From contig FLMG01003331.1 of NCBI GenBank assembly GCA_900088475.1, forward strand, positions 1-12,849: 12,849 nucleotides of DNA. The letters are read 5' to 3'. Position numbers and translations under genes: made by a program. Under the pieces are notes generated by a model. That model did not search any database. It was not told where the DNA came from and worked only from the letters and a program-made list of their open reading frames with translations. Position 1 is the first letter of the stretch; each line of letters starts with the position of its first letter. This stretch comes from Hyphochytrium catenoides. Its lineage: Eukaryota; Sar; Hyphochytriomycetes; Hyphochytriales; Hyphochytriaceae. This document shows, piece after piece, positions 1-8,729 of this stretch.

Positions 1-191
1 CTACCTCAGCGTTACTCTTTCTCTCTTCTTGAAGCCTTCATCTCTCTCGGCACGTGCCGCTCGTCCATCAGCGCCGCAGGCACCCCATCAAAGCTGCATC
101 TGAGAGCTCAGACGCAGCCCTGGCAGAGATTTTGTTCTTCCAGACAGGACAAGAAAACGCTGAAGCCTTTGTAAATACTGCCACGGGAAAG
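1..191 (+). other. 5' leader of the carboxylase gene
   Basis: No ATG occurs on the plus strand before position 192, so this stretch fits a 5' untranslated leader and perhaps the promoter-proximal end of the carboxylase gene. It opens with a pyrimidine-rich run (about 15-30) and contains the palindrome CACGTG at 51-56, a G-box/E-box-type core. An open frame from 54 joins the coding frame but begins with GTG, so it is not taken as coding. No TATA box is visible; the promoter probably lies outside the window. Confidence 0.5.
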
Positions 192-3089
192 ATGCAGCGG
201 TTTCTGGCTAGCCGGACCTTGGCCACGACGAGGTGAGTGACTCAATCGGCCTGTAAAGCTGGTGAATCCGTCTTTCGACTAGGTTTCTCTTCCCACTGAC
301 TGCAATATGTAGGCTTCCCCTACTGTTGAGGCACAGCTCCACCTCGACACAGAGCAAGCTTGCTCTCTTCGACAAGATTCTGATCGCCAATAGAGGAGAG
401 ATCGCCTGCAGAGTCATCAGGACGGCCAAGAAGCTTGGAATCAAGACTGTGGCTGTTTACAGTGATGCAGACCAAAATGCGATGCATGTCAAGATGGTAT
501 GAAGAGAAGCCAACAGAGACGAAGAAATTGAATGACGAAGAGAGAGAGGATGCTCTAATCTCCTCTGACATCGTCCCCGTCTGTTCTCTTCTTTCTGGCC
601 ATTCCTTACCCTCTCTTCGGGCTCCTGTAACCGAGGCTTTCAGCATCCATCGCTTCTTCCCTGGAATTTTCTTCCATCACGTTCTTCCTGCGTATGTGTG
701 CTGTCACACGGCTGTATGCCGCACTGTCATGCCTTTTGCAGTTCGTTGCCGGCCGTTGACTTTCCTCTTCCGCACTCCTGTTCTTTCATGACCTCTCTCT
801 CACCGGCTGTCTGGTTTTGATCCATAGGCGGATGAGGCTTATCGTCTTGGTCCACCTCCTGCCTCAGAAAGCTACCTGCGAAAAGACTTGATCATCGATA
901 TTGCGAAGCATAGCGGGGCCCAGGTCTGAGAAAGCAGCTTACGTGCTACCTTGGCTCAGTTCCGGCATCAACCTAGATTCTCTCTCTTTGCTCTCTCTCC
1001 TCTCTCTTCCTCACCTCTTTCTCTCTCTCACACTCTCTCTCTCTCGCACACTTGTGTCTCTCACTCCCTCTCACCTTCATTGCATCATAGGCCATACATC
1101 CGGGCTATGGCTTTCTCTCAGAGAACTCTGACTTTTGCATTGCGTGTGCGAACGCTGGAATTGAGTTCATTGGCCCACCAGTGAAGGCTATCGTAGCGAT
1201 GGGCTCGAAGAGCGCCTCAAAGGACATTATGCTCAACGCGAAGGTGCCTGTCACACCGGGTTACCATGGGGAGGACCAGAGTATTGACACTTTACAAAGA
1301 GAGGCAGACAAGATGGGCTATCCGCTGATTTGCAAAGCTGTGATGGGAGGAGGTAACATTCTAGCTTCTGCCCTCGATGCCTTTGCATCGCTATCTTTCT
1401 TATCTGATGGGCGCCCGCACCTCTTAGATAACCGTACACCTTGGACAGCCGGTCTCTTACTCGCCGCGTGGGTTTATGTTGCATCTGCCTACTCTCCTTT
1501 TGCAGTCTCTTCCCTGGTGACTCTATCCATTATAGCATACACTATATAATGAGACCTTACCTGCAGGCGGCAAGGGCATGCGCATCGTTTACTCAAGCGA
1601 AGAGTTCAGAGAAGCAGTAGAGTCCTGTCAGAGAGAGGCAAAATCCTCCTTTGGCAACACACGAGTCCTCTTTGAGCGATTTCTTACCAAGCCCAGGCAT
1701 ATAGAGTTCCAGATCTTTGCAGACAAGCATGGGAACGCTGTACATCTCTTTGAAAGAGACTGCAGCACGCAAAGAAGGCACCAAAAGGTTTTGGAAGAGG
1801 CTACTGCCCCTCACATGTCTCATGAGTTGAGGAAGAAGATGGGAGATGCTGCGGTGGCTGCAGCTAAGGCTGTAGGTTACGTCGGAGCGGGGACGGTGGA
1901 GTTCATGCTGGACGAAGATGAATCTTTCTACTTTATGGAGATGAACACACGTCTACAGGTAGAGCATCCAGTAACAGAGATGATTACAGGGCAGGACCTG
2001 GTGGAGTGGCAGCTTAAAGTGGCAGCCGGAGAGAAACTTCCTCTCACTCAAGAAGAGCTCTATGACGTAGCCGGGGGACATGCGATAGAGGCAAGAATTT
2101 ACGCCGAGAATCCCTACAAAGATTTCTTGCCTGGCACAGGCACTCTCTCCTTCATGGAAACCCCCGAGCCTAGCGAAGTAGTCAGAGTAGAGACTGGGGT
2201 TAGGCAAGGTGACGAAGTCTCCATCTTCTACGACCCGATGATCGCCAAGCTGATAGTGAAGGCAGACACCCGTCTTGAGGCTATCTCCCTTCTCAAAAAA
2301 GCTCTTAATGAGTTCAGGATAGTTGGACTGACGACTAACATTGAGTTCCTCCGCCGCACCCTCACCCATCCCCGGTTCCTGGAGGGCACAATCACTACGA
2401 ATTTCTTAGATGAAGAGGGAGATCCTTTAACAACGCCGTTTGGCAAGGTCCCTACGAGTGGGCTTGCATTGACAGCTCTTGGACAACTATTGAGGGACAG
2501 CAAACAGGCGAAGAAGCATGCAACAGGAGAAGTTTGGGCAGCTGATACTTTGGAGTCCTTTAGAGTGAATCACAATCTTAGCACTAAACTCTCATTCTTC
2601 GACGGAGGCGAGGAGGTGGTTATTGGTGCTGAATACTTAGGAGATGGCCAGTACAAGCTCACCATTCCAGGAGAGAAGGAAGCTCTGTTGGCAAAAGGAA
2701 CTCTTTCTGATGATGGTACCCTCGTTGCCCGCATTGGGTGGCACAACTATGAAGGCAAGCTAGTGGCCCACAAGGATTCTCTCTATATGTTCGCCAATGA
2801 TACGGATCTTAGGCACTTTTACAAGCTTGACCTTCCCAAGCCGACCTTCGGAGACGCCGCAGGCGCTAGCGGCAAGCCTACAATTGTGACCCCAATGCCT
2901 GGCAGGATTGTGAAAATCCTCGTCTCTCAAGGACAGAAGGTAAAGAAGGATCAGACAATGATCATCATGGAGGCCATGAAGATGGAACATGCAGTCAGAG
3001 CGCCGAGCAATGGCAAGGTTGGTGAAATTTTTGTCGCAGAAGGAAGTCAGGTACCCGACGGGAAGGTTCTAGTGGAGTTGGAGAGCTAG
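192..3089 (+). CDS. MCCA: 3-methylcrotonyl-CoA carboxylase, biotin-carrying alpha subunit, mitochondrial
   Basis: Exons are 192-232, 313-496, 828-923, 1091-1352 and 1567-3089, joining in frame to 2,106 nt (701 residues plus stop). The enzyme carboxylates its own biotin with ATP and bicarbonate and passes the carboxyl group to the beta subunit for 3-methylcrotonyl-CoA carboxylation in leucine catabolism. The start is the first ATG, with A at -3. Residues 1-30 are rich in Arg/Ser/Thr/Leu without acidic residues, a typical mitochondrial presequence. The biotin carboxylase domain begins at [11 protein letters not shown] (33-43); [12 protein letters not shown] is at 108-119, the ATP-grasp glycine loop GGGGKGM at 193-199, RRHQK at 264-268 and [11 protein letters not shown] at 319-329 (catalytic Glu, Asn, Arg). 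[13 protein letters not shown] (366-378) opens the C-terminal lobe. The biotinyl domain ends the protein with EAMKMEH; Lys666 is the expected biotin site, 35 residues from the end. Length and the [23 protein letters not shown] and [11 protein letters not shown] segments match MCC alpha better than propionyl-CoA carboxylase alpha, the main alternative. Confidence 0.95.
233..312 (+). other. MCCA intron 1 (80 nt, phase 2)
   Basis: The donor is GTGAGT and the acceptor ATGTAG. It splits the Arg codon AG|G just after the first 13 codons, inside the mitochondrial presequence. Removing it joins ATG-initiated exon 1 to the open frame leading into [11 protein letters not shown]. Confidence 0.9.
497..827 (+). 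other. MCCA intron 2 (331 nt, phase 0)
   Basis: The donor is GTATGA and the acceptor CCATAG. It lies between AMHVKM and ADEAYRLG, which are contiguous in biotin carboxylases. The intron is stop-rich in the coding frame, starting with TGA at the donor, and pyrimidine-rich throughout. Confidence 0.9.
924..1090 (+). other. MCCA intron 3 (167 nt, phase 0) with expanded CT tract
   Basis: The donor CAG|GTCTGA is weak and the acceptor is CATCATAG. It separates KHSGAQ from AIHPGYGF, which are adjacent in the family, so the borders are well fixed by homology. Most of the intron is a CT-rich low-complexity tract. Confidence 0.9.
977..1074 (+). repeat. CT-rich microsatellite-like tract inside MCCA intron 3
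   Basis: About 100 nt of interrupted CT dinucleotides with occasional CA and TTC units run up to the 3' splice site, so this doubles as an unusually long polypyrimidine tract. Open frames translated from it are Ser/Leu-rich artefacts. Confidence 0.85.
1353..1566 (+). other. MCCA intron 4 (214 nt, phase 1)
   Basis: The donor is G|GTAACA and the acceptor CCTGCAG. It interrupts a Gly codon within the ATP-grasp glycine-rich loop; removal restores GGGGKGM. A TAATGA double stop lies shortly before the acceptor. Confidence 0.92.
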
Positions 3090-3865
3090 AGGATGGTGTG
3101 AGAATCTGACAGGCTGGTCTAGGAGAGGAGAGACATATGTCCCACTTTCCATCTGTAAGGGTAAATGCCATTCGCAGTCTTTCGTGCTGTCGCACCGCTT
3201 TTTGAGGCTCCGTGACTTTAAATGGCTCAGCCACTTGCCCTATTTTCTCTCATTGCCGGAGCTATGGCCCTTTGAGGGCGGGCATACCCTTTGTTCTTGC
3301 CGCCTTTGTCCGTTCTTCCGCTTTCTATTCTACGAATCATACAGCCTTTGCCGCCATTGCTTCTATGGAGAAAGAAGCTATCATCGGCTTTTATGCTCTC
3401 CTGATAGTCCTTCGTTCCTCCGTCTGTTCACTTCAAAGGACTAGGACCAAGATCCCAAAAACTTTAGAGAAAAGGGCTTTACTACTCTTCGCTGGTCTGT
3501 CTGTTCTCTATCATCGCTACTCGGCAAGCACTGACTGCCTCGGGACCATGAACTTCATTGACAAGGAACGCTCAACTCTTTGAAGTAGTCTGACCGTGTT
3601 GACTCGCTTTTTATTAACGTTTATGAAGACGTAGAACAATGAGCGATAATGCTACTTTCAGATCGAGACAGACAGTTGAATCTTCCCCACAGCTCAACTC
3701 CAACGTTAAGCCAAACTGCTAGAAGGGGCCTTCACGGCCAACAGCGTCCAAACGCCGCCCGTTGCTTTCCTCCGTTGTCGCCCTTCCTTATATTAGAGAC
3801 AAAGCGGAGGCTTGATGATTCAGATAGTTGCCATAAGTGTCAGTCTACCTTGACATCAACGGTGA
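3090..3865. other. Convergent intergenic region, 3' ends of MCCA and the GH16 gene
   Basis: This 776-nt stretch separates two converging genes and should hold both 3' untranslated regions. Open frames on the plus strand (for example 3212-3583) begin with GTG, lack recognisable motifs and are not called. No plus-strand AATAAA was found for MCCA; its polyadenylation signal is therefore unknown or a variant. Confidence 0.6.
3610..3615 (-). terminator. Candidate polyadenylation signal of the GH16 gene
   Basis: TTTATT on the plus strand reads AATAAA on the minus strand. It lies about 250 nt beyond the GH16 stop codon, a plausible 3' UTR length. The hexamer also occurs by chance in AT-rich DNA, so this is a weak call. 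Confidence 0.35.
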
Positions 3866-4672
3866 TCATCCCACATCCTCCGCCTCCATAGTCAGCTCCC
3901 GATAAGAAGCCATGAATGGTCCGTTCTTCCATTCCGTTGGGCCTGCCCAGTCGGGAAGAACCTTACCACCATCCCACACAGAGGAATAGAGGTATGTGGG
4001 CTCCTTGATCAAGTCCAGACCGATCTCCTCTCGAATGAGCTGCCCATCAGCATACCATCGAATAGACTGGGAGGTAACCTCAAGAGTGTAGGTGTGGAAG
4101 TCGTCTCGGGTGTCAAAGCCTAGGTAATGCACCTTCTCCTTCCCACCAACGCCTTTCACATAGTAATTCGTCTGGACGTGGAAAGGATCTTTCCCAAGGA
4201 ACTCAAAGTCTATCTCATTCTGACGACCAGAGCCCTCCAGCGTGCTGGTATACAGCGTAGTTAGAATGCCACTGGTACTCTGTCTGTTGGCAGCAGCAGC
4301 TGCTTTGACCTTTCCGGAGACTCGAAAGGCCCCTTTGAGCCTTCTTGATGAGCGGATACGAGCGCCATCTTCGGCGGGGCTTCTGCTCATTATGTTTAGC
4401 GTCCCGGCGCCTTGAGCAGTGTTCTGGCTCCCGTAGTCGATGGCTAGGTGTTCATTAGGAATTGCTCTTCCCATATCAACGAAGGCTTTATACCTATACG
4501 ACGGCGATGACTGTTCAGAAGCTGTTTCCATTGAGGAGATTGGAGCGCTTAGCCCGCGAAAGAGGTGGGAATCTGCGTCTGCAGCGTTTCCAGACACAAG
4601 TAGACATATAACGACCAGTCCGCATTTGGCGATGGAAGGGAAAGAAGACGTTGGGACGGATAACAGCTTCAT
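3866..4672 (-). CDS. Secreted GH16 family beta-glucanase, lichenase-like
   Basis: This single-exon frame of 268 residues begins at an ATG with A at -3. The first 35 residues form a signal peptide: Lys2, then the hydrophobic core CGLVVICLLVSG, with likely cleavage after NA at 29-30. The rest is one glycoside hydrolase family 16 domain, which cleaves beta-1,3/1,4-glucans by a retaining mechanism. The catalytic signature NEIDFEFLG spans 152-160, with Glu153 as expected nucleophile, Asp155 as helper and Glu157 as acid/base. Further family features are VQTNYYVKGVGG (166-177), LGFD (184-187), FHTY (192-195), IRWYADG (204-210) and DWAGP (241-245). The order and wording of these blocks resemble bacterial lichenases (beta-1,3-1,4-glucanases) closely; plant XTH and fungal Crh enzymes are more distant relatives with the same core. 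Exact substrate, and hydrolase versus transglycosylase activity, cannot be told from sequence. A role in wall remodelling or in digesting external glucan is inference. Confidence 0.9.
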   Translation of the reverse strand: MKLLSVPTSSFPSIAKCGLVVICLLVSGNAADADSHLFRGLSAPISSMETASEQSSPSYRYKAFVDMGRAIPNEHLAIDYGSQNTAQGAGTLNIMSRSPAEDGARIRSSRRLKGAFRVSGKVKAAAAANRQSTSGILTTLYTSTLEGSGRQNEIDFEFLGKDPFHVQTNYYVKGVGGKEKVHYLGFDTRDDFHTYTLEVTSQSIRWYADGQLIREEIGLDLIKEPTYLYSSVWDGGKVLPDWAGPTEWKNGPFMASYRELTMEAEDVG

Positions 4673-5424
4673 GATGGATATTCTTATGGCGTTGTTGGGT
4701 CTTAGATCGAACTTTCAAAGGCCAGCAGGCAATAGCTAAAAGGAGGACAATCCAAAAGCTGACGACTTGGTACTTGGCGAGGAACTCTGAAAGTGGTGGT
4801 CGGCAGGCATCCTCCCTTGATCAGAGCGATTCACGCTCCTCGCCGCGATCACAGGGCTATGCACTTTGAGTCTTGGCCATGACAGGTCTCAAGCCAGGAG
4901 AATGATGTTACTGCAGCTCTCTACTCCTGAAAATCAAGCATTCAAGCCTTGGTCTTGAGGTTCCTGGCTCAGAAAAGACCATCTGAGACCTCAGAATAGA
5001 TGGAGTGAGATGGAGATCGCCTGCCAGAAGCCACTCCTTTTGTCTAATAATAGCGTCCCATTGACCCAGCATGCCGCTATGTGCCGAACAATTCTGTCTG
5101 ATGGTCGTGCTGCCTGCAGATATTCTACTGTTTGAAGTTCCGTGCCTATTTTGCGCGAGGAAGGTGCCAATATGACTCCTTGCCTCATGTTATATCGCCC
5201 TAGTCACCACCTCTTGGTCTCAGACGCTACGTATAAGCCATCATGGAGCTCATAGAAGAATCCATCTAAATCCACTTGCAGATACCACGACCTCTTCTCC
5301 TGCCCCTGCAGGCGAACCACTGCACAGAGGAAGCTTCACACTACGAAGTCCAAAGTAGACTAGTTCTTCTGATCTTATCCGGAAAGGTAAGTCGAAGGTT
5401 GCCTACTACTAGAACATGACCAGC

Positions 5425-5515
5425 CTGATGATGATGCTACTGCTATAAGTACTACTGCTACTGCTTCACGCTGCTGCTGGTGGCGCTGCTGCTCATGCTG
5501 CTGCTAGTGCGAGTC
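5425..5515 (+). repeat. Imperfect trinucleotide repeat (GAT, ACT and GCT/CTG units)
   Basis: Runs of ATG/GAT give way to CTA/CTG and then GCT units over about 90 nt. One frame from 5449 to 5664 stays open through and beyond the repeat and would encode an Ala-rich stretch followed by non-repetitive residues. It has no ATG, so it could only be an internal exon or chance. Confidence 0.7.
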
Positions 5516-5975
5516 GTGCTGGGGCTGCAGCTACTAGCAGTCAGGCGGGACTGGTTGCCCTGCGCCGTGATCTTGCCATCATTGTTGAAGAAAGGACGGC
5601 TTGGCGACATTGGCCTTTATGTGTCGGTTCGACACTGAAGCTTTCACCAGCGACTCATGAATGAAAGCTTCATTGCCTAACTAGATATTAGAGATCCATC
5701 GGCAAGGTTTCCAGTAAACAGCCGTTATGACCTTTGGTGAAAAGTATCCATCATGAAAATGGCTGGTCTGTTTGGACAATCTTGAGATTCACCAACAAGC
5801 AGCAGACTTTCCAAGACAGAAGTCGCAAGAGGCAAGAGGTCAAAGGAAGCTAGCTGCTACGCAGTCGGAGGAGGAAGCTTTTCGAAAGGAGACTGCTCCA
5901 CCATGGTGTGGGCATGTAGTAGTTGTAGGGTGTACACAGTGTGAGCTATGCGGTTCAGCATCCATGGTGAAGTAG

Positions 5976-6021
5976 CAGGTCGCTTGCCGTCAAGTGCAGT
6001 AGGTCGCCCGTCAAGTTCAGT
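5976..6021 (+). repeat. Imperfect tandem duplication of about 23 nt
   Basis: Two adjacent copies share AGGTCGC, then CCGTCAAGT, then CAGT. The first copy carries four extra bases after AGGTCGC. No function is apparent; it looks like replication slippage in non-coding DNA. Confidence 0.65.
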
Positions 6022-6067
6022 TAGCGGTGGTGAGGAGGAGAAGAATCCATCTAGTTGGTTATCTCCC

Positions 6068-6209
6068 TGCTTCTTCTTCTTAGTAGTAGGTCCGTAGTTC
6101 TATGAGAAAGCGATAGAAAGAGATTGATTATCAGGAGAATCTCCACTTGTTGTTGTGACAGAACCACATGGTTATGCTGGAAATAGATAAAGAAGAGGAA
6201 GAAGAAGCA
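6068..6209. repeat. 12-nt inverted repeat built from CTT/GAA triplets
   Basis: TGCTTCTTCTTC at 6068-6079 is the exact reverse complement of the 12 nt at 6198-6209, with a 118-nt spacer. Both arms are low-complexity triplet runs, so pairing may be coincidental. Confidence 0.5.
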
Positions 6210-7480
6210 AAAAATGCCAGCAAACCATTACGGATGCCACCACCTGATAACATTCCGCCTATCCATAGCACAATAGCAAAGACCTCCGACTAGCCCAACA
6301 GCGGAAGATTCTCTAGAGAATAATCCATACTACTCGTAGCAAGTAAGCAGATGGCCGCGCTCATAACGTGGCTTCTCTTATCTCCGACGATGATAGCAGC
6401 CAGAGGCAATAAGGAGCCAGCTTAGCGAGGATGCTTGTGCACAGTAGTACTCAAAAGGATCGCCAGAAACAATGGTTGTATGACTCTCCTTCACACTTCC
6501 ATACATACTTCTTCAGTCCTGGACCGTGTGAAGTGTTATTCAAAAGCTTGAAGTGCTCTTCTCCCATTGACTGAAAATGGTCCCAGGCGATAGATTGTCC
6601 TTCTACATCATCCCTTTCATCATACTGTTGGCTGAACATGCCTACATCACCGACTTAAAGTTCCCAGAGCGTTCTGAGTTCAAGGACTCTCCTTGCTTCT
6701 CACAAACAGCAAGTCAAGCAACAACTAGGGTTGCTGGAAGATGAGTGACAGCAGTTCGGCCCAATTGCCAATGAAATAGCAGCTCTTTGCCTTTGACTTG
6801 CAACGGGGGGATAGCTACTTGGGCAGGAAACTAGCCAGGATCCTATTTTCGACTCCTCTCTCTGATCGGACAGGGTTCCAGCAGCAGAAGCCTGCCGCTC
6901 AGTTACCTGTTCTAGTGAGGCAGCAGCAGAAGAGTGATGGCCTCTACGAACGGTCTGTCAGCCTAAAGCAGATCCAGGTGATGATGGCTATCTAGACTAA
7001 TAAATGAAGGCGATGATTGAGCGCTAGAGCAGTGGGTTCTCCTATTTGGTTACTCGCATAGAGTTCCAATATTTGGCTACCCTTCTTCACGTGATGATGA
7101 CGTGCCTTCAGTAGCAAGGATTACTCTTATGATTGTTTTTACTTCCCCTCGGTTAACTCTCCGGTTCCGCAAGCAGTAGTTACATTTGGTCCGTGCTATC
7201 CCTGCTGCGTGGTTCATTCCTGCTTTGTAGTGTCACCGTAAGACAATGATACCTCTCTGCCGAACCTTTCAGCTCCAGTATACACCCGGACCCCACCATA
7301 CAGCTCTTAGTCGAAAGGTGATGAAGAGAGACAGACAACCCGCTACCGCTCAACTTATTTCCCCCTCACTTATTATATTCCTTCCCTAGACTTCAGGGCA
7401 CGCAATACATATGAAGGTGATAACCCAAAGTCATGATGAGCTAGCTCCAAGGCGTCTCCACCAACACCAACCAACGAAAA

Positions 7481-7489
7481 TATATAAAA
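7481..7489 (+). promoter_or_regulatory. TATA-box-like sequence
   Basis: TATATAAAA is a consensus-quality TATA element in the gene-poor region, about 1.1 kb before the first candidate exon of the regulator. It could mark a distant promoter with a long or spliced leader, or be chance. No CDS starts at the expected distance. Confidence 0.2.
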
Positions 7490-7715
7490 CTCACACAACT
7501 AACGCTCTCCAGGATGATGATCTCTACGTTAGAGGTCGTTCACAGGTCAGCCCTAGTGTTGTTGGGAGCCAAAATGTCAGAACAGCAGCATTGTAATCTA
7601 CGCCAAGAGTGAGGAGCGGAGAGAACGTGATCATCCCTCCGTTTACCTCGATTAGCCCCGCTCACATCAGCGACGTGAAGACGTACCAATTTGTAACATG
7701 AGCCCAGAAGATGTG

Positions 7716-7739
7716 GGTTGGCTCCGAGGTTGGCTCCGA
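7716..7739 (+). repeat. Perfect 12-nt tandem duplication
   Basis: GGTTGGCTCCGA occurs twice head to tail. A second small duplication, GATGTGAA twice, lies at 7867-7882. Both are in DNA without a gene call. Confidence 0.8.
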
Positions 7740-8578
7740 GTCTGACAGTTGAAGGAGAGGGAAGCCGAAGCAAAAAGGGATCCTGGAGGTCAAGTCAGCA
7801 GCCTTCTAAGTCTACTTCCTATCAACATCCACGACGACTCATACTTCGGAGTTTCCTTTGCTTTATGATGTGAAGATGTGAAGATCTTTCGAGCGTTATT
7901 ATGATTATGATGAGCAGATCTTCCAGACCATGGTCTAAGATAAGCTCGAGCGTTAGCGGCTCCTTGATTGTGTCCAGCCGTCTACAAGGAAGGGAGAGGA
8001 GAACGAAGCTGGACAGACGAAGGCGAAGAGTCACACACCCGCCACCAACACGGGAAAGAAAGAGAGACTGAAATTACCTCTGCCCTCCCTCAACCCAAGA
8101 AGCATACCTCTCAGCACTCACTGAGAGAGCCAGATTCGATTTACTCCTTAGTTAACACGTAAGCTTTTAGGGACAGACATAAACAAAAATTGTTACTCTG
8201 TCTCCGGAGCATGGCCTTTCATTATCTCCCTATAATGAGCGGAATGACCAATAAAGAGAGGAAAGGAAGGAAAGAAAGGACATCAAGCCTGTGTAAGCAC
8301 GTGAGTCAGACGGGTAATTTACGCAGCTCGAAAGATTCAATAGATCATCGGGAAAGTTTGAAGTGTCATCCATTTGTTCTGGAATAAAATACTTAAAGAT
8401 GGCTTGGCTGGTGATGAAATCTTTCGTCTTGTCTCATCTAAGGGTTTTTTGGGTGTCTTTTCTCGTGCTGTTCAGTTCTGATCTTCCCTCTATCCTTATT
8501 CGAGAGAAAGACGAGGGTTATCCGTTATCGGTGCACTCCTGGCGTACTGTTTCTATTATCTGTACTGTAGGGCTTTAA

Positions 8579-8684
8579 ATGTTTGTCTTTGCGCATCATC
8601 AGAAACCATTTCAGGAGCTTCGAAGACTCTCAGTCGACGAAATTCAGAGCTGCAGATGGAGATTCAAGCATCACGGTTCTGATG
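8579..8684 (+). other. Candidate first coding exon of the AP2 regulator
   Basis: An ATG at 8579, directly after an in-frame TAA, opens a frame beginning MFVFAHHQKPFQELRRL. It stays open to GAT G|GTGCGG at 8684, where a donor leaves the phase needed to join the exon at 8730 (G+AA gives Glu). The resulting intron would be only 45 nt; an alternative donor after 8675 (G|GTTCTG) gives 54 nt. Both are shorter than any other intron here, the donors are weak and the ATG has T at -3. Alternatively the ATG is not used and an acceptor at TTTCAG (8609-8614) makes this an internal exon. Confidence 0.35.
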
Positions 8685-8710
8685 GTGCGGGACTAGCCCC
8701 CGTAATAAGG

Positions 8711-8729
8711 TTCTAACGCTCATTGGCAG
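8711..8729 (+). promoter_or_regulatory. Branch point and 3' splice site before the main AP2-gene exon
   Basis: TTCTAAC at 8711-8717 matches the eukaryotic branch-point consensus (CTRAY), and a CAG acceptor follows at 8727-8729. The frame downstream has no ATG until 8840, so an upstream exon supplying the start is expected. Confidence 0.6.

Larger units (their letters stand above)
4673..8578. other. Long gene-poor region with simple repeats and only weak open frames
   Basis: Almost 3.9 kb separates the GH16 start from the regulator gene, and no frame here has a recognisable domain. Open frames over 60 codons are short and several start only with TTG (5772-5975, 6798-6995, 7968-8162, 8190-8387). 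Those with a real ATG (5188-4991 minus, 7411-7596 plus, 6639-6451 minus) match no family I know. A 55-codon ATG frame at 6577-6744 (+) overlaps the last of these on the other strand. The region could hold promoters for both flanking genes, non-coding exons of the regulator, a non-coding RNA, or exons of an unrecognised gene. AATAAA hexamers occur at 6999, 8250 and 8383 (+) without a gene to assign them to. No terminal inverted repeats or transposase were seen. Confidence 0.6.

Noticed and set aside
54-236. Open frame extending the MCCA start upstream
   Set aside because: It begins with GTG; the first ATG is at 192, and the residues before it are not presequence-like. The 3' end also reads into intron 1.
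435-791. Open frame across MCCA exon 2 and intron 2
   Set aside because: Wrong frame relative to the biotin carboxylase; it is mostly intron and pyrimidine-rich DNA.
901-1184. Two Ser/Leu-rich frames over the CT tract
   Set aside because: Translations of a CT microsatellite inside an intron fixed by homology on both sides.
3212-3583. Open frame between MCCA and the GH16 gene
   Set aside because: It starts with GTG, has no motif and lies in the expected 3' untranslated DNA.
5621-5635. GGTTCGA-containing hairpin resembling a tRNA T-arm or B box
   Set aside because: The short palindrome has the wrong stem register for a T-arm, and no acceptor, D or anticodon arms surround it.
8399-8578. Hydrophobic ATG frame as first exon of the AP2 gene (MAWLVMKSFVL...)
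   Set aside because: A phase-compatible donor exists (G|GTTATC near 8516), but it is weak and an N-terminal hydrophobic segment makes little sense for this protein; left as a remote alternative.
8723-8729. TTG as the start codon of the large AP2 frame
   Set aside because: TTG initiation is not expected in a eukaryotic nuclear gene, and these bases form the end of a good branch-point/acceptor pair.
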